This document shows positions 63,630-64,000 of a stretch of 64,000 nucleotides of DNA, one piece after another. The position numbers and the translations under genes are program-made. The number at the start of each line of letters is the position of its first letter. Positions within the stretch are counted from its first letter, which is position 1. The stretch comes from Marivita sp046591575 (GTDB taxonomy: Bacteria > Pseudomonadota > Alphaproteobacteria > Rhodobacterales > Rhodobacteraceae): positions 62,001 to 126,000 of the forward strand of contig NZ_JBIQWA010000001.1 of NCBI RefSeq assembly GCF_046591575.1. The letters run 5' to 3'. The notes beneath the pieces were generated by a model, which saw nothing but the letters and a program-made list of their open reading frames with translations, was not told the DNA's origin and ran no database searches.

Positions 63630-64000
63630 ATGGCAGAGTTGACGAGACGGCACTTTATCGCGGGTGCAACACTTTTGTTTTCGGGCCCCATCGCACAAAC
63701 CGCGCAGGCGGCCCCCGTTTCTCGGAGCGACATGTGGTCGACATGGGATTCGCAAGTTGTTCCCGCAGGTTATGATGCTGCAACGTCAAACCCATGGGGC
63801 TTTCACCCCCGATTTCTGCCGACCCGGGTCGAAGCCAATGACGGCCTGATACCGGGCGATATCCACGTCGATGCTGTGGCACGCTATCTTTATCATATCG
63901 AAGAGGGCGGCACGGCGATGCGCTATGGCGTGGCGATTGCACGGGGCAGACTGTATGAAGCAGGCACTTACACCATCAGGCGCAAGGCAAAATGGCCGAT
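63630..64000 (+). CDS. L,D-transpeptidase, N-terminal part only
   Basis: Runs off the right edge; 123 residues are visible. The N-terminus MAELTRRHFIAGATLLFSGPIAQTAQA is a twin-Arg-like signal peptide. The segment PGDIHVDAVARYLYHIEEGGTAMRYGVAIARGRLYEAGTYTIRRKAKWP is typical of the first half of the YkuD/ErfK L,D-transpeptidase domain, which makes 3-3 crosslinks in peptidoglycan or attaches proteins to it. The catalytic His/Cys lie beyond the window. The start has AGGGGA seven bases upstream. Confidence 0.85.
   Translation, partial: MAELTRRHFIAGATLLFSGPIAQTAQAAPVSRSDMWSTWDSQVVPAGYDAATSNPWGFHPRFLPTRVEANDGLIPGDIHVDAVARYLYHIEEGGTAMRYGVAIARGRLYEAGTYTIRRKAKWP

Overview
The window is a chromosomal stretch of an alphaproteobacterium, almost certainly of the Rhodobacterales (roseobacter group). 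The signs are the gene set miaB-phoH-ybeY-corC-lnt-metK-trmB, a SAM/SAH-type riboswitch in front of metK (a class known essentially from Rhodobacterales), an nrdR-ribD pair, a rpoD-dnaG pair, and moderately GC-rich coding sequence throughout. I see no insertion sequence, prophage, CRISPR array, rRNA or replication origin. Most genes are housekeeping genes; the interest lies in regulatory leaders, intergenic palindromes and breaks in normally conserved gene orders.

Layout. 1-2190: the start of a divergent lipoprotein gene, then a membrane fatty acid desaturase translationally coupled to a sugar-isomerase-like TIM barrel protein. 2267-15567 (minus strand): a pcaB-like lyase, rpsA with a promoter/hairpin leader, an aldo/keto reductase, cmk, trmB, metK (with riboswitch), lnt, corC, ybeY, phoH, a tandemly duplicated OmpA/lipoprotein pair and miaB. 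15680-18587: a glycosyltransferase-like hypothetical gene facing fabB-fabI. 18758-23949 (minus): the glycine cleavage operon gcvT-gcvH-gcvP with its tandem glycine riboswitch, and an NsrR-like Rrf2 regulator. 24031-33731: gamma-glutamylcyclotransferase-like, DUF2254, gltX, MBL hydrolase, small metallopeptidase, nadE, an 18-repeat MORN protein, hppD and a divergent Lrp regulator. 33744-38814: secreted serine protease, nadK, glyA, and leuA behind a leucine-rich, apparently leaderless leader peptide.

38934-49594: a Lhr-like helicase of the ligase-associated repair set with what looks like a stub of its partner pdeM, an MFS transporter, ribE, then three capsule genes (kpsS-like, Wza/KpsD-like exporter, kpsC) standing between ribE and ribD, and nrdR with a perfect DnaA box in its promoter region. 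49723-57625: YjbQ protein, SDR, a small disordered repeat protein, a small membrane protein, HlyU-like protein, rpoD, dnaG, a small periplasmic protein, and glutamate dehydrogenase. 57925-60742: a three-gene operon of one TadG/VWA protein and two TadE-like pseudopilins without Tad secretion genes. 60739-64000: a membrane protein, an ABC exporter, tRNA-Gly(UCC) and the start of an L,D-transpeptidase gene.

How the parts work together. Several units feed one-carbon and glycine/serine metabolism (gcvTHP, glyA, metK), translation (rpsA, miaB, trmB, ybeY, gltX, tRNA-Gly), envelope building (lnt, fabB/fabI, kps genes, L,D-transpeptidase) and NAD supply (nadE, nadK). Three of these are controlled by RNA: SAM/SAH riboswitch (metK), glycine riboswitch (gcv), and probable leucine attenuation (leuA); a fourth, the rpsA leader, is a candidate.
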